Positions 1 through 8,954 of a DNA stretch of 64,000 nucleotides are shown in pieces. The translations under genes and the position numbers were made by a program. The DNA comes from JAABVY01 sp964627935 (GTDB lineage: Bacteria; Zixibacteria; MSB-5A5; JAABVY01), in contig CAZVLB010000001.1 of assembly GCA_964627935.1 (NCBI GenBank), positions 124,001 to 188,000 of the forward strand. Reading direction: 5' to 3'. Below the pieces are notes generated by a model, which worked only from the letters and a program-made list of their open reading frames with translations, made no database searches and had not been told where the DNA came from. Every line of letters starts with the position of its first letter. Position 1 is the first letter of the stretch.

Positions 1-3000
1 ATAATCAGTGAAGCGAAATAGGTGTCACCATCAGGCAGACCGGCGCTGTTGAAGCAAACCTGGACAGCCTGATTGCCCTGCGGGCCGATAACTCCGCCGC
101 TTACGTCAACTGAAAGCCAGTTTTCAAGCGGGTTGCCAGTGTTCAGCATGACACTGCCATTAACATCGTGAGGCGGTGAACCCCATTCGTCACCGGAGAT
201 ATGGTAATCGATTGTCAAAGGACCGGAAAGGCCGGCATCAAATGACAGGCTGATATCGGCTTCAGCGACATCAGTGCTGTAGATATTGCCATAGCCACCG
301 TTCCAGTTACCGAAGGAAACGGTTACACCGTCACCGGTTGTGCCGTCATATTCCAGATAACGAGTCTGGCCAACAACATCCATATCGGTTGAACCGGTTA
401 CAGTAACGCCAGCCGGGAATGTAATGGCAACGGAATCGATCCACTCTGTATCGCTGGAAGCATTTGTGCAGGTGAATGTGAAGGTTCCGGAACCACCCGG
501 GATGTACTGGGTCGGGTCAACAACGATATTGGCGCCATCGATTTCCTTGGTCTGAGGAACGCCATATTCGTATGTGATACTGTAGTTAAGATCAACATCA
601 CCGAGGTTGCTCAGATTCAGGGTCACGCAGCCATTCTGATCAGGAGCCTGATTACAGAATTCGATCAGGGTCATATCCCAATCAAGCTGCGGCGGGGCCA
701 GGTAGTTGATAAACAGATCGAAATCAGGAATACAATCCGGGCTCGGCCAGGTGTCGATATGCAGGTAGTAGGTACCCGGCATAAGGAATACGATAAATCC
801 ATGCGGGCTGCTGGAGTAATCGGTAGCTTCGGCAATACAGTCGCTGTAGGTAGTACCGCTCAGCGGGCAGGTATCGCCAAGGCCCATACCGGTCCAGGTT
901 GTGCCCTTGGGATCATGGATGAATTCGTAGTAACCGGCATCGTCAACATTGATCTCATAGATAATGTCTTCGCCGCCGTCATAGTATGACAGACAGGTCT
1001 GATCATAGTCATCCACACGGCCGCAGGTATACTGGCCGATATCCGAATAAGGAGCATCTGCAGGCAGATTGACCTTAAGAGGATCGGAGCAGTTGTCACC
1101 CGGGGTAGGCGGAGGACATTCTTCGATTGTCAGATCGAAAGCCGGGATACAGTCAGGTGCCGGCCAGGTATCGATCATCAGGTAATAGGTACCGGCAGTC
1201 AGATCAATGAAGAAGCCCTTGGGTGAGCCTGAGCCATCGGTAACTTCAGCAAGACAGTCGCTGTAAGTTGTTCCAGGAGGCGGGCAGGCGGCGCCCAGAG
1301 CCATACCGGTGTAGGTTGTGCCCTGCGGATCAAGCGTGAACTTGAGGCAGACATCAGCGGCAACGTTGATTTCATAGAAGATATCTTCGCCACCGTCGTA
1401 GAGGCTCATACAGGTTGAGCTTTCGTTGTTGCCTCTGCCGCAGGTGTAGTTGGCATCGGTGTAGCCACCGAAGCCGGGACCTGAAATGTTAACCTTGAGC
1501 GGATCGCCGCAATTATCGCCGGGCTGGGCCGGAGGACATTCGACAGCCGACATGGTGAATTCAAAGTCCATGGGCGTGTCGTTGCCATCCTGATCACACA
1601 TGGCCGGGAAGTAATATGTGCCATTCGGTACATAGTTCCAGTAGATAATCGGACGGCTGCTGATCCATTCAATGTTGTTGTAAAGAATATAGTCATCGCA
1701 GGCACAGTCATCCATAATGATGACGCCTACGGAGTAAATCGTCTGCGTTGTAGCAGTGTAATCAACAGTCAGGTTGCTGCAGTCGTTGGTGGCGCTGAGT
1801 GTGAACTCATACCAGACAGCGTTCCAGTCCAGAAGACCGGGGCAGTCAACATTCTGACCGGAGATGTTGGAACCCTGTACTGTAGCCGGAAGTGTAAGCG
1901 GGATGGCATCGGTACAGAGATCGTTCGGCGGGGCCGGAGGACAATCAACGGCACTCATTGTGAACACGAAGTCCATCGGTGTGTCGCTGGCGTCCGCAAC
2001 AGCCATGGCCGGGAAGTAATAGGTTCCATCGGGAACATTGCGCCAGGTGATGATCGGGCGTTCGCCGCCGACCCATTCGATACCGCTGTAAAGAATGTAA
2101 TCGTCGCAAGCGCAGTCATCCATGATGATAACGCCGACGGAATAGATCGGATCTATGGTGGCAGTAAAATCAACTTCCAGGTTGCTGCAGTCGTCGGTTG
2201 AGGTCAATGTGAACTCATACCAGACAGCGTTCCAGTCCAGAAGACCGGGGCAGTCAACATTCTGGCCAGCGACGTTGGAGGCGCTGACAGTGGCCGGAAG
2301 TGAAAGAACTTCTGCATCAGCACAAAGATCATTGGCCGGTGCGGTCGGGCAGGGATCGGTTGCACAATCAGTGCCCGCGGTCCAGCTGATAAAGTCAGCC
2401 AGGGCCTCGCAGTCGGCCTGTGTCATATCGGCACAGGACGGAGCGGCGGAGTTGCCATAGCAGCAACGGCCATCAGGAGCAACACCATCGTTAATTGAGA
2501 TATAATCCAGGAAGAAGCCATCGGCATCAAGGCCATAGTAGTGGAATGCTACCTGAATTGTTTCGCCATCATAGGCACTCAGGTCGATATGCTCGACTCT
2601 ATTATCAGTCCACTGACTGGCATAATCAGGGAATACCGGCTGATCATCTTCACACCAGAGAGAATCCCAGGTGGTGCCGCCGTCAGTAGTAACTCTAACA
2701 ACCATTTCGGCGTTATCATAGGGATTCACCATCCAGACATAACCGGTAATCCAGGCAAAATCCAGATACCAGGTTGTACCTGTGGTCAGAGTCACCGACG
2801 GGCTGATCAGCCATTCATCCTGGTTGTTGTACGCATCATAGCCAATGACGGCGCCATAGGGGCCTTCATAGACGTATGCACCATCATCAAGTTCCCAGGT
2901 ATTTGCGCCTACGTCACCAAGCTGCTGCAGTGTCCAGCCGGAGGGCGGGAAAATACCGTCGTTGAAATCGGCTTCCATCAAATTGACCTTCAGGCCGCTC

Positions 3001-3311
3001 ATTGACGGTAAAGTCGGAGTTCCGTACAACAGCGGATTGGTTCCCTGTTCATACTTGAAGGGAAGCGTTTCGCCGTCGAATTCCAGAACGCCGGGCTTAT
3101 AAGCACGCGGGGTTAATGGAATAACCGGAGCGTCAAGATTTTTCACGGAAGCATCACCCATTGCCTGCTTTTCGGCCCACTGTTCGGGTGTTAAATGCTG
3201 ACCATCGATAATGATGAAGTCGTCTTCATCCAGAGCAAAGGCAGCAAGACAGAGAGACAGAACGAATACAGGCAGGAGTAACGCTAGTAGTAATTTGTTA
3301 CCTCTAAGCAT
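1..3311 (-). CDS. Large secreted multi-domain adhesin-like protein, partial (3' end beyond the window)
   Basis: The frame is open from an ATG at 3311 to the window edge, about 1,100 residues, so the stop and C-terminus are missing. The start is supported by an AGGAGAG Shine-Dalgarno 3 nt upstream and by a signal peptide (MLRGNKLLLALLLPVF..., cleavage near AFA). After the propeptide-like segment, residues about 110-280 resemble a choice-of-anchor J or cleaved-adhesin/MAM-like domain (FNDGIFPPSGW, then DEWLISPSV). Four PPC-like beta domains follow as two tandem pairs, each starting with a CPP(A/P)-P-N/D linker and rich in Cys and Asp, and then Ig-like stretches. No catalytic motif is visible, so a structural, adhesive or ligand-binding surface role is inferred. 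By analogy with its neighbours the hidden C-terminus may carry a dockerin pair; this cannot be seen. Confidence is high that it is a real gene, low for function. Confidence 0.85.
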   Translation of the reverse strand, partial: MLRGNKLLLALLLPVFVLSLCLAAFALDEDDFIIIDGQHLTPEQWAEKQAMGDASVKNLDAPVIPLTPRAYKPGVLEFDGETLPFKYEQGTNPLLYGTPTLPSMSGLKVNLMEADFNDGIFPPSGWTLQQLGDVGANTWELDDGAYVYEGPYGAVIGYDAYNNQDEWLISPSVTLTTGTTWYLDFAWITGYVWMVNPYDNAEMVVRVTTDGGTTWDSLWCEDDQPVFPDYASQWTDNRVEHIDLSAYDGETIQVAFHYYGLDADGFFLDYISINDGVAPDGRCCYGNSAAPSCADMTQADCEALADFISWTAGTDCATDPCPTAPANDLCADAEVLSLPATVSASNVAGQNVDCPGLLDWNAVWYEFTLTSTDDCSNLEVDFTATIDPIYSVGVIIMDDCACDDYILYSGIEWVGGERPIITWRNVPDGTYYFPAMAVADASDTPMDFVFTMSAVDCPPAPPNDLCTDAIPLTLPATVQGSNISGQNVDCPGLLDWNAVWYEFTLSATNDCSNLTVDYTATTQTIYSVGVIIMDDCACDDYILYNNIEWISSRPIIYWNYVPNGTYYFPAMCDQDGNDTPMDFEFTMSAVECPPAQPGDNCGDPLKVNISGPGFGGYTDANYTCGRGNNESSTCMSLYDGGEDIFYEINVAADVCLKFTLDPQGTTYTGMALGAACPPPGTTYSDCLAEVTDGSGSPKGFFIDLTAGTYYLMIDTWPAPDCIPAFDLTIEECPPPTPGDNCSDPLKVNLPADAPYSDIGQYTCGRVDDYDQTCLSYYDGGEDIIYEINVDDAGYYEFIHDPKGTTWTGMGLGDTCPLSGTTYSDCIAEATDYSSSPHGFIVFLMPGTYYLHIDTWPSPDCIPDFDLFINYLAPPQLDWDMTLIEFCNQAPDQNGCVTLNLSNLGDVDLNYSITYEYGVPQTKEIDGANIVVDPTQYIPGGSGTFTFTCTNASSDTEWIDSVAITFPAGVTVTGSTDMDVVGQTRYLEYDGTTGDGVTVSFGNWNGGYGNIYSTDVAEADISLSFDAGLSGPLTIDYHISGDEWGSPPHDVNGSVMLNTGNPLENWLSVDVSGGVIGPQGNQAVQVCFNSAGLPDGDTYFASLI
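1801..2264. repeat. Internal tandem duplication in the adhesin-like gene
   Basis: A 56-base stretch at 1801-1856 recurs identically at 2209-2264, a period of 408 bases, with the flanking sequence strongly similar. It corresponds to two tandem copies of a PPC-like domain of about 136 residues. A second, more diverged domain pair lies at roughly 700-1545. Near-identity at DNA level indicates a recent duplication or gene conversion. Confidence 0.8.
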
Positions 3312-3535
3312 CGACTCTCCTTTCGCTAAAGGCGGGTTAAGGATCTGTTAAGTCTTAGTCTACCAATAACCAAGCGGAAATCGGTAATTGCGGGTCCTCA
3401 CCTTATCTATTCCTCCCAACAGATAAGGGTCTAGCACATTAACGGTTCTTAGTTAATCAAATTTTTGCCAAAGGTACTTATGTTTGTACATTAGAGAATT
3501 TTGCTACTGATAAGTATCCATGCACTGTCATATAC

Positions 3536-3563
3536 ATTATATTTATTTAAACCCGTATGTCAA
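3536..3563 (-). promoter_or_regulatory. Consensus sigma70-type promoter of the adhesin-like gene
   Basis: Read on the minus strand, TTGACA (3563-3558), a 16-base spacer and TATAAT (3541-3536) match the sigma70 consensus perfectly. Transcription would start near 3529, giving a leader of about 215 nt before the ATG at 3311. Confidence 0.7.
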
Positions 3564-3764
3564 GGCTTTTTAGCCAATTACAATCAAAATTTTTGCCGTA
3601 TTTCAGGGCTTTTTCAGGCGTTTTTGTTTTATAAAAAGCGGTCTGTTTTTAAGACATGATTTTTTGTTTTCAGGCCAAAAAAAGTCAAAAAAATTTCAGA
3701 TTTTTAAATTAATTCATAAAAATTGAGCCAATTATCATGAAAACACCTAAAATGAAGCAAAAAA

Positions 3765-3786
3765 AAGGGCCGGCAAACCGGCCCTT
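3765..3786 (-). terminator. Intrinsic terminator of pfk (3806-4906)
   Basis: A perfect 9-bp stem (AAGGGCCGG / CCGGCCCTT) with a 4-base loop is followed on the minus strand by a run of T. It starts 20 nt after the pfk stop codon. Confidence 0.9.
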
Positions 3787-3805
3787 GAACTCGCCCAAAA
3801 CCATG

Positions 3806-4906
3806 CTATTTAATATCAAGTTCCTTCCCAAAACTGATCCCGAGTGAAATTCCGGTCTTGAGATAGTCCGAATCCTCCGGTACCAGCCGGTATTTCCCGG
3901 CAACTTCCTCGATTTTTGTATTACCGATTTTCTGGCCATGCAAGCCGACCATCAATCCGAATTTCCCCTCAGCCGCCAGCCGGACCGCATGGTTGCCGAA
4001 ACGGGTTGCCAGGAGCCTGTCGTAAGCTGTTGGGATACCACCTCTTAGGAGATGGCCCAGGATTGTAACGCGGCATTCCATGTTGGTCAGGGATTCAATC
4101 TGACGGGCCAGGACATTGGCGATTCCACCCAGCCTGATTTTATCCGGGCTGTTTTCCACCTGGCGCTGGACAACCATATCGCCCCCTTCCGGTTTGGCGC
4201 CTTCGCCGACCACAATGATGCTGAAGCCCTTGCCACGCCGGTTGCGTTCCTTGATTTTGTCGGTAATAGTATTGAGATCATAGGGGATTTCGGGGATCAA
4301 TATGATATCGCCACCACCCGCCAGGCCGGATTCAAGGGCCAGCCATCCGGCGTACCGTCCCATGACCTCGACAATCATTATGCGATGATGCGAGGCGGCG
4401 GTGGTATGAATCTTATCGATTGCATCGGTAGCGGTCTGCAGGGCCGAATCGAAGCCGAATGTCTGGTCGGTTCCATGAAGATCGTTGTCAATTGTCTTTG
4501 GGATACCAACCGCTTTCATGCCAAGCTTTTGCAGGCCATGAGTGGCCGCCATTGTGCCATCCCCGCCAATCGCGATCATGACATCCAGACCGAGGCGTTC
4601 GTAATTGCGGATAGCCTGGCTGGAACGGTCTATAAAAATGTATTTATCATTTTCAAGAATCGGGAAGTTGAACGGATCGGCCTTATTGGATGTGCCGAGA
4701 ATAGTTCCGCCCTGGGTCAGGATGCCGGAGACGGCTTTATCGTCCAGGTCAAGGTAGTTGTTCTCGATCAAGCCCTCGTAGCCATCGCGAAAGCCGACAA
4801 CCTCCATATCAAAATCGTGAATAGCGGTTTTAACCACACTTCTGACAACTGCATTTAAGCCGGGGCAGTCACCACCGCCAGTCAAAACTCCAATTTTAAT
4901 GCTCAT
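3806..4906 (-). CDS. pfkA: 6-phosphofructokinase, mixed-substrate group, predicted ATP-dependent
   Basis: This enzyme phosphorylates fructose 6-phosphate to fructose 1,6-bisphosphate in glycolysis (cytosol). Family motifs are clear: GGGDCPGLN at the N-terminus, GGDGT at 114-118, PKTIDND at 136-142 with the catalytic Asp140, and MGRYAGW for substrate binding. The length of 366 aa fits the PFK_mixed (group III) subfamily. Gly117 sits where ATP enzymes have Gly and PPi enzymes have Asp (E. coli 104), while Lys137 replaces the Gly of classic bacterial ATP enzymes (E. coli 124). The Gly/Lys combination is known from actinobacterial ATP-dependent enzymes, so ATP use is inferred. I chose the ATG at 4906, which has GGGG 6 nt upstream; an in-frame ATG at 4918 is possible. 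It is a single-gene unit with its own promoter and terminator. A PPi-type paralogue lies at the right end of the window. Confidence 0.93.
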   Translation of the reverse strand: MSIKIGVLTGGGDCPGLNAVVRSVVKTAIHDFDMEVVGFRDGYEGLIENNYLDLDDKAVSGILTQGGTILGTSNKADPFNFPILENDKYIFIDRSSQAIRNYERLGLDVMIAIGGDGTMAATHGLQKLGMKAVGIPKTIDNDLHGTDQTFGFDSALQTATDAIDKIHTTAASHHRIMIVEVMGRYAGWLALESGLAGGGDIILIPEIPYDLNTITDKIKERNRRGKGFSIIVVGEGAKPEGGDMVVQRQVENSPDKIRLGGIANVLARQIESLTNMECRVTILGHLLRGGIPTAYDRLLATRFGNHAVRLAAEGKFGLMVGLHGQKIGNTKIEEVAGKYRLVPEDSDYLKTGISLGISFGKELDIK

Positions 4907-4968
4907 AAAATACCCCATTTTGAATTTGGGCCGGACATTGCCGGATAAAAACCAGATTTCATATTCTA

Positions 4969-4997
4969 ATACTATGTTTCGGTATTAAAAGGATCAA
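4969..4997 (-). promoter_or_regulatory. Putative promoter of pfkA
   Basis: On the minus strand, TTGATC (4997-4992), a 17-base spacer and TAGTAT (4974-4969) resemble a sigma70 promoter located about 65 bases before the start codon. Confidence 0.5.
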
Positions 4998-5071
4998 TTT
5001 AATGGAATTAAGGGATTTAACCGTGAGAGTAAAGTAAAAAATGGGATAGCATGGGGCAGGGAATTATAAAA

Positions 5072-5097
5072 AAGAGCGGAGCAATTGCTCCGCTCTT
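5072..5097 (-). terminator. Intrinsic terminator of the sialidase-like dockerin gene
   Basis: A perfect 11-bp stem, AAGAGCGGAGC / GCTCCGCTCTT with an AATT loop, is followed on the minus strand by TTTT. It lies 35 nt past the stop codon at 5133. Confidence 0.9.
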
Positions 5098-5132
5098 ATC
5101 TATTTCAGATAGAAATGATCTATCTACCGTCC

Positions 5133-8100
5133 TTACGGTGTGAATTCGCAGCAGTCATCGCCACCCCATGAGCCTGGTGAACAGTCTCCAGGAGGCTGGC
5201 TGCCGGACACGAATACGAAGTTAATTACCCAAACAGCATCGGATACGTTAACTCCAGCATCACCGTTGGCATCACCGCACGCCAGTACAGGCTGAGGCGG
5301 CTGGCTTCCGGCAACAAATACGAAGTTAATGATCCAGACTGCGTCGGATACGTTAACGCCACCGTCATTGTTGGCATCACCGCATTCACCCTGGCACTGC
5401 GGAGGAGTATAGACTTCACACAAGTCATAATCCTCGATAAAGGCGATACCCTTATCGATCAGTTCCTGCAGGCCGGTTACGCCGTCAAGGCTGACTGCCT
5501 TGATATAGCAGATATCGAATGTATCCGAGGCGCTCATGCTGCCTTCGCGGAATCTGAATACGCTGTGCATTTCTGTTCCGGAACTGGAATCACTGAAGAC
5601 CGTGTAATTGCCGTCAAGGCTGGTCAACAGATCATAAGCCGTATCCGGATAGAAGCCGAGTGAGAAGTATGTGTAATCATAACCGTTGATCACCCGGGCA
5701 CCCAGGTTTGCGTCGTAGCCTCCATAGGCGCTGACACCGCAAACGACCGAATCGTCATTGGCATCATGGCCTCTCTGGTAGACCATATTTCTGGCGAAAT
5801 CGATACCACCGACATCCCAGGCCGAATCACGGTCGGCATCCCAGTCGACATCTTCCGCGGCTATGAAGTTATTGAGAGTCGTGCCGCTTTCATTCCAGAT
5901 GGTAACCTTTTTGATCAGCACTGCCGTATCCTGATGGCCCGGTACGAAGAACTGAGTTCTGCCATGCACCACACTGTCAGGAGTACACCAGTAACCGTCG
6001 GAAGCCCAGTAGCCTGAGCCTGAACCAGGATTGCCAACCGGTGTCACGGTCACGCCGCTCAGGGCGCGCATATGATACTGGCTGGAATCGGATGTGATAC
6101 CGTCACCATACATAACAACACCGCCATTGTCCCAGCCTACCAGGAAGGATTCATGGTAGAGAGGTGCAATCGTATCGCCGCAGGCGTAGAAGGTCATATT
6201 ACCTTCCTGATCGTTTTCGATACCATTGGCGTCGGTGGGAGTGTTAAAGACATCGATGATCCAGCATCCGCCTGTAATAGTGGCAAATTCAGGCAGATAG
6301 TAATCACAGGCCACGACCAGGTTGACTTCAATTTCAAAATCCTCGGCGCCGGGATCACTGATATCAACAGTGATAGTTCCGGTATAATTACCTACATCCA
6401 AACTGGCCGAATTGGCCTGCCAGCTGATTGTTGCCGGGGTTGCGCATCCGGGAGCACCGCTCCACAAAGCATTATCCGATCCGCGGGGACCGGTACCGGC
6501 ACTGATATTACCGGAAGATCCGGCTGTTAAGCTGAGCCAACCTTCATTGGGCGTAGCAGTATATGAAAGATTCACATTACCGCAGTTACTCATGGTCAGG
6601 TCGGCAGTGAATGTACCCTCAGTTGTACATCCGGTACCATCGCCGAACGGGGCCAGGGCGATTTCCGGATAGACCGGAGTAGAGGGCGAGGTGGCGACGC
6701 ACAGATTCTGCGGAAGATCTGACATGGCAAAACAGGGCCAGGTCATGAAGATAACCGGGTTATCGGTCCATTCGCAGACATCATTTTCGTTAACGCCACC
6801 CTTGGCGCCGGGCTCGAGGTCGAGAATGTATTCAATCAGGAGGCTGTCGTCAGAGTACATAGCCATTGTCGGCCAGTGCTCGCTCTGGCATTCGCCGGGC
6901 AGACAGCTGTCTGTCTCGGTATTGGTCAGATTGACAGCATTTGACCAGACCTGTCCGCTGCTGCCGGAGACAGCATCCGAACAGACTACGTAGATGTCAC
7001 CATTGACGAAATTGTGGTGGGCGATATCCCAGACCAGGTCGTCATTCTCAGGATCGGTATGTGCGCCGAACCTGGTGAAGGCGACATAGTAGTTGCCGTC
7101 GCAGTATGAAATATTCGGCTTGGCAACGAGCCAGTTCCAGGCACCGACATCGGCGCCGCTGGGCATGAGAGCCGGATGGCTGGCATCGAAGACAACCGAA
7201 ATACAGTTATTGGTATTATCCCAGTGATAAAGCCTGCAGGCAAATGGAACCGAGCAGGGATTATCCGGGCTCCTGTTGGCTGAGAGCCAGACAAGATGGA
7301 ATGTACCGTTGGGATCGACCATACCTGTCAGTTCATAGAAAGCCGGGTCGGTCAGACCATCTTCAAATCCGAACTGATAGTCGGTTACATAAGTGATCGG
7401 ACCCCAGGTGGCACCGTCATCATTGGATTTACGATAGACAACCTCACCGGTGAGCTGATAATGGCCGTTACCGGCGCAATAGCTGGGTGTACCGGTTTGA
7501 TAATAGACTGGCTTAATATAGGCGAAATAAACATCATTGCTGCCCGGTGACTTGTCGGCACGGACAAGATGGGCGATATCATAAACCGAGTCCATCAGGT
7601 AAGGACCTTCCCAGGTACCTGTCCAGGGCTCATCATCAACTGTCGATACCTTACGCGCATACAGAAGCGAGTTGGCGTCGATATCATCGGTCGGCACGTC
7701 TGGGCAGAAACCCCATTCCTGATAAGAAATGTGAGTAATTTCAAGCCCGGCATCGTTAGTGTCCAGATCAATGATCGGCCACATATACGGGCTGGAAATC
7801 GAGCTTCCGGTATTATCATCGCAATAACCGGTAGAAACACCCTGAACGTTGGGCGGACCGGGAACTGTATCATTTACAAATGTATAGCTGGGGCAGACTA
7901 CGCCGCCATAGTTAACCATACTGTACCAGGGCTGCTGGTCGGTACGATCATAATATGTGACAACCGGTGATCCATTTTCTGTTGCCACACCGATATTGGG
8001 GCTGAGGGCTCGGCCGGGAGGGCCAACCTGCACCGCGAATCCGCCGGCGCTAAGATCCCAGTCGCCAACCAGCCAGTCAAAAATGGCGAAATGGCAGAAC

Positions 8101-8477
8101 TGCAGAACTGTTGAACCGATCTGGCCCCTGTAGGCCCAGTCCATATAGACATAATCGCAGGCAGCATTGAAATAACCGGCATACACGATCTGGCGGCCGG
8201 GAGAAGTATAGTGCTGACGATCCTGCTGGGTGATTTCGTCACCATACACCTGGCGCCAGTAACCAACCGGTGTATAGGTGAACGGCGGATCAAATTTGCC
8301 GCCGCCCAGAAGAGGTGATGGTTCATCGGTTACAGAACCATCATCGAATAGCATCATTTTTTGAGCGTTCGGTTTATAGTGTGTCACTCCCGCATCCTTA
8401 TCATAAACAGCCGCACTGGCTGCCACTGAAATAAGAAATATAGCCAGGAGGACAATTCCCGAAAATCTCTTGGTCAT
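5133..8477 (-). CDS. Secreted BNR/sialidase-like protein with C-terminal dockerin pair
   Basis: 1,114 aa. The protein begins with a signal peptide (MTKRFSGIVLLAIFLISVAASA). Residues about 100-620 look like a beta-propeller with at least one Asp-box/BNR signature (SNDDGATWG), as in sialidases and related exo-acting proteins. A beta-sandwich segment follows (about 640-760; APFGDGTGCTTEGTF onward), then an uncharacterised region. The last 90 residues hold two dockerin-like calcium repeats (CGDANNDGGVNVSDAVW and CGDANGDAGVNVSDAVW) and a Cys-rich tail. No catalytic residues can be assigned, so glycan binding or hydrolysis is only a possibility. The start is supported by AAGGAG 7 nt upstream. The leader contains an intrinsic terminator hairpin (8520-8546), suggesting conditional expression. 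The dockerin pair implies tethering to a partner or surface; no cohesin is encoded in this window. Confidence 0.85.
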   Translation of the reverse strand: MTKRFSGIVLLAIFLISVAASAAVYDKDAGVTHYKPNAQKMMLFDDGSVTDEPSPLLGGGKFDPPFTYTPVGYWRQVYGDEITQQDRQHYTSPGRQIVYAGYFNAACDYVYMDWAYRGQIGSTVLQFCHFAIFDWLVGDWDLSAGGFAVQVGPPGRALSPNIGVATENGSPVVTYYDRTDQQPWYSMVNYGGVVCPSYTFVNDTVPGPPNVQGVSTGYCDDNTGSSISSPYMWPIIDLDTNDAGLEITHISYQEWGFCPDVPTDDIDANSLLYARKVSTVDDEPWTGTWEGPYLMDSVYDIAHLVRADKSPGSNDVYFAYIKPVYYQTGTPSYCAGNGHYQLTGEVVYRKSNDDGATWGPITYVTDYQFGFEDGLTDPAFYELTGMVDPNGTFHLVWLSANRSPDNPCSVPFACRLYHWDNTNNCISVVFDASHPALMPSGADVGAWNWLVAKPNISYCDGNYYVAFTRFGAHTDPENDDLVWDIAHHNFVNGDIYVVCSDAVSGSSGQVWSNAVNLTNTETDSCLPGECQSEHWPTMAMYSDDSLLIEYILDLEPGAKGGVNENDVCEWTDNPVIFMTWPCFAMSDLPQNLCVATSPSTPVYPEIALAPFGDGTGCTTEGTFTADLTMSNCGNVNLSYTATPNEGWLSLTAGSSGNISAGTGPRGSDNALWSGAPGCATPATISWQANSASLDVGNYTGTITVDISDPGAEDFEIEVNLVVACDYYLPEFATITGGCWIIDVFNTPTDANGIENDQEGNMTFYACGDTIAPLYHESFLVGWDNGGVVMYGDGITSDSSQYHMRALSGVTVTPVGNPGSGSGYWASDGYWCTPDSVVHGRTQFFVPGHQDTAVLIKKVTIWNESGTTLNNFIAAEDVDWDADRDSAWDVGGIDFARNMVYQRGHDANDDSVVCGVSAYGGYDANLGARVINGYDYTYFSLGFYPDTAYDLLTSLDGNYTVFSDSSSGTEMHSVFRFREGSMSASDTFDICYIKAVSLDGVTGLQELIDKGIAFIEDYDLCEVYTPPQCQGECGDANNDGGVNVSDAVWIINFVFVAGSQPPQPVLACGDANGDAGVNVSDAVWVINFVFVSGSQPPGDCSPGSWGGDDCCEFTP

Positions 8478-8519
8478 GTTTTGCTCCTTTCAGGAAATAG
8501 GCTCTAAACAAACAAAAAA

Positions 8520-8546
8520 ACCGCTATTTTTGCAGGATATAGCGGT
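8520..8546 (-). terminator. Leader terminator (attenuator-like) upstream of the sialidase-like gene
   Basis: On the minus strand ACCGCTAT / ATAGCGGT form a perfect 8-bp stem with an 11-base loop, followed directly by seven T. It sits between the likely promoter and the start codon at 8477, only about 43 bases upstream of it, too close for another promoter to fit comfortably. This is the layout of transcription attenuation. No known riboswitch class was recognised in the preceding leader. Confidence 0.7.
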
Positions 8547-8899
8547 ACCTAAGTTAATGTGGCCAATCACCTCCCTTCCACGATACGAAAATTTGAGTAT
8601 CTAATACAAAGGTTCTCTTTTGACTTCTCATGTCCATATAAATCAACGGTTTAAATGCGCTTGTTGTTATTCTCAACGACATCCTTTCGGGCGCAAATAT
8701 GCGGTCGCGGGTACACAAAAATGTCCAGTAATCACAAAATGGCAATGTGACAGGTACATCGATTCAAAAATTTATATGCAAAAAGTTGTCCGTCAAAGCG
8801 TTGGTCTTAAATTAAACTATTATGTTAAGGTGGATTTGTCAAGAATAATTTATGCCAAAAGAAGCTGAAAAATATGCATAAATACTGATGCTGGAACAA

Positions 8900-8935
8900 A
8901 AAAGCCGGATTACTTAAAGCAGCAATCCGGCTTTT
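8900..8935 (-). terminator. Intrinsic terminator of the metalloprotease gene
   Basis: A 12-bp perfect stem AAAAGCCGGATT / AATCCGGCTTTT with a 12-base loop, then T-rich sequence on the minus strand, 20 nt after the stop at 8955. Confidence 0.9.
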
Positions 8936-8954
8936 GAATAATGGTAATCAGAGT

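Larger units (their letters stand above)
3312..3805. other. AT-rich intergenic region: promoter and long leader of the adhesin-like gene
   Basis: There is no gene here. On the minus strand it holds a consensus promoter (3536-3563), a leader of about 215 nt with an 8-bp hairpin (arms 3401-3408 and 3421-3428, loop containing GGGAGGA), and at its right end the terminator of the phosphofructokinase gene. The section 3565-3760 is T-rich with no recognisable signal. Confidence 0.6.
8478..8954. other. Intergenic region with long leader of the sialidase-like gene
   Basis: 477 bases without a convincing gene. Minus-strand features are a leader terminator (8520-8546), a purine-rich GGAAGGGAGGTGATTGG element just upstream of it (about 8563-8580), and a weak TTGACA (8842-8837), 17 nt, TAGTTT promoter candidate near 8814-8842. 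The right end contains the terminator of the metalloprotease gene. A 63-codon minus frame at 8554-8745 has no ribosome binding site and is not called. Confidence 0.5.

Noticed and set aside
4052..4858. Long plus-strand frame opposite pfkA
   Set aside because: It mirrors a well-conserved gene on the other strand, shows no domain, and has no ribosome binding site.
8554..8745. 63-codon minus frame in the leader of the sialidase-like gene
   Set aside because: TTG start without Shine-Dalgarno and no known family. A shorter leader peptide remains possible but is unsupported.
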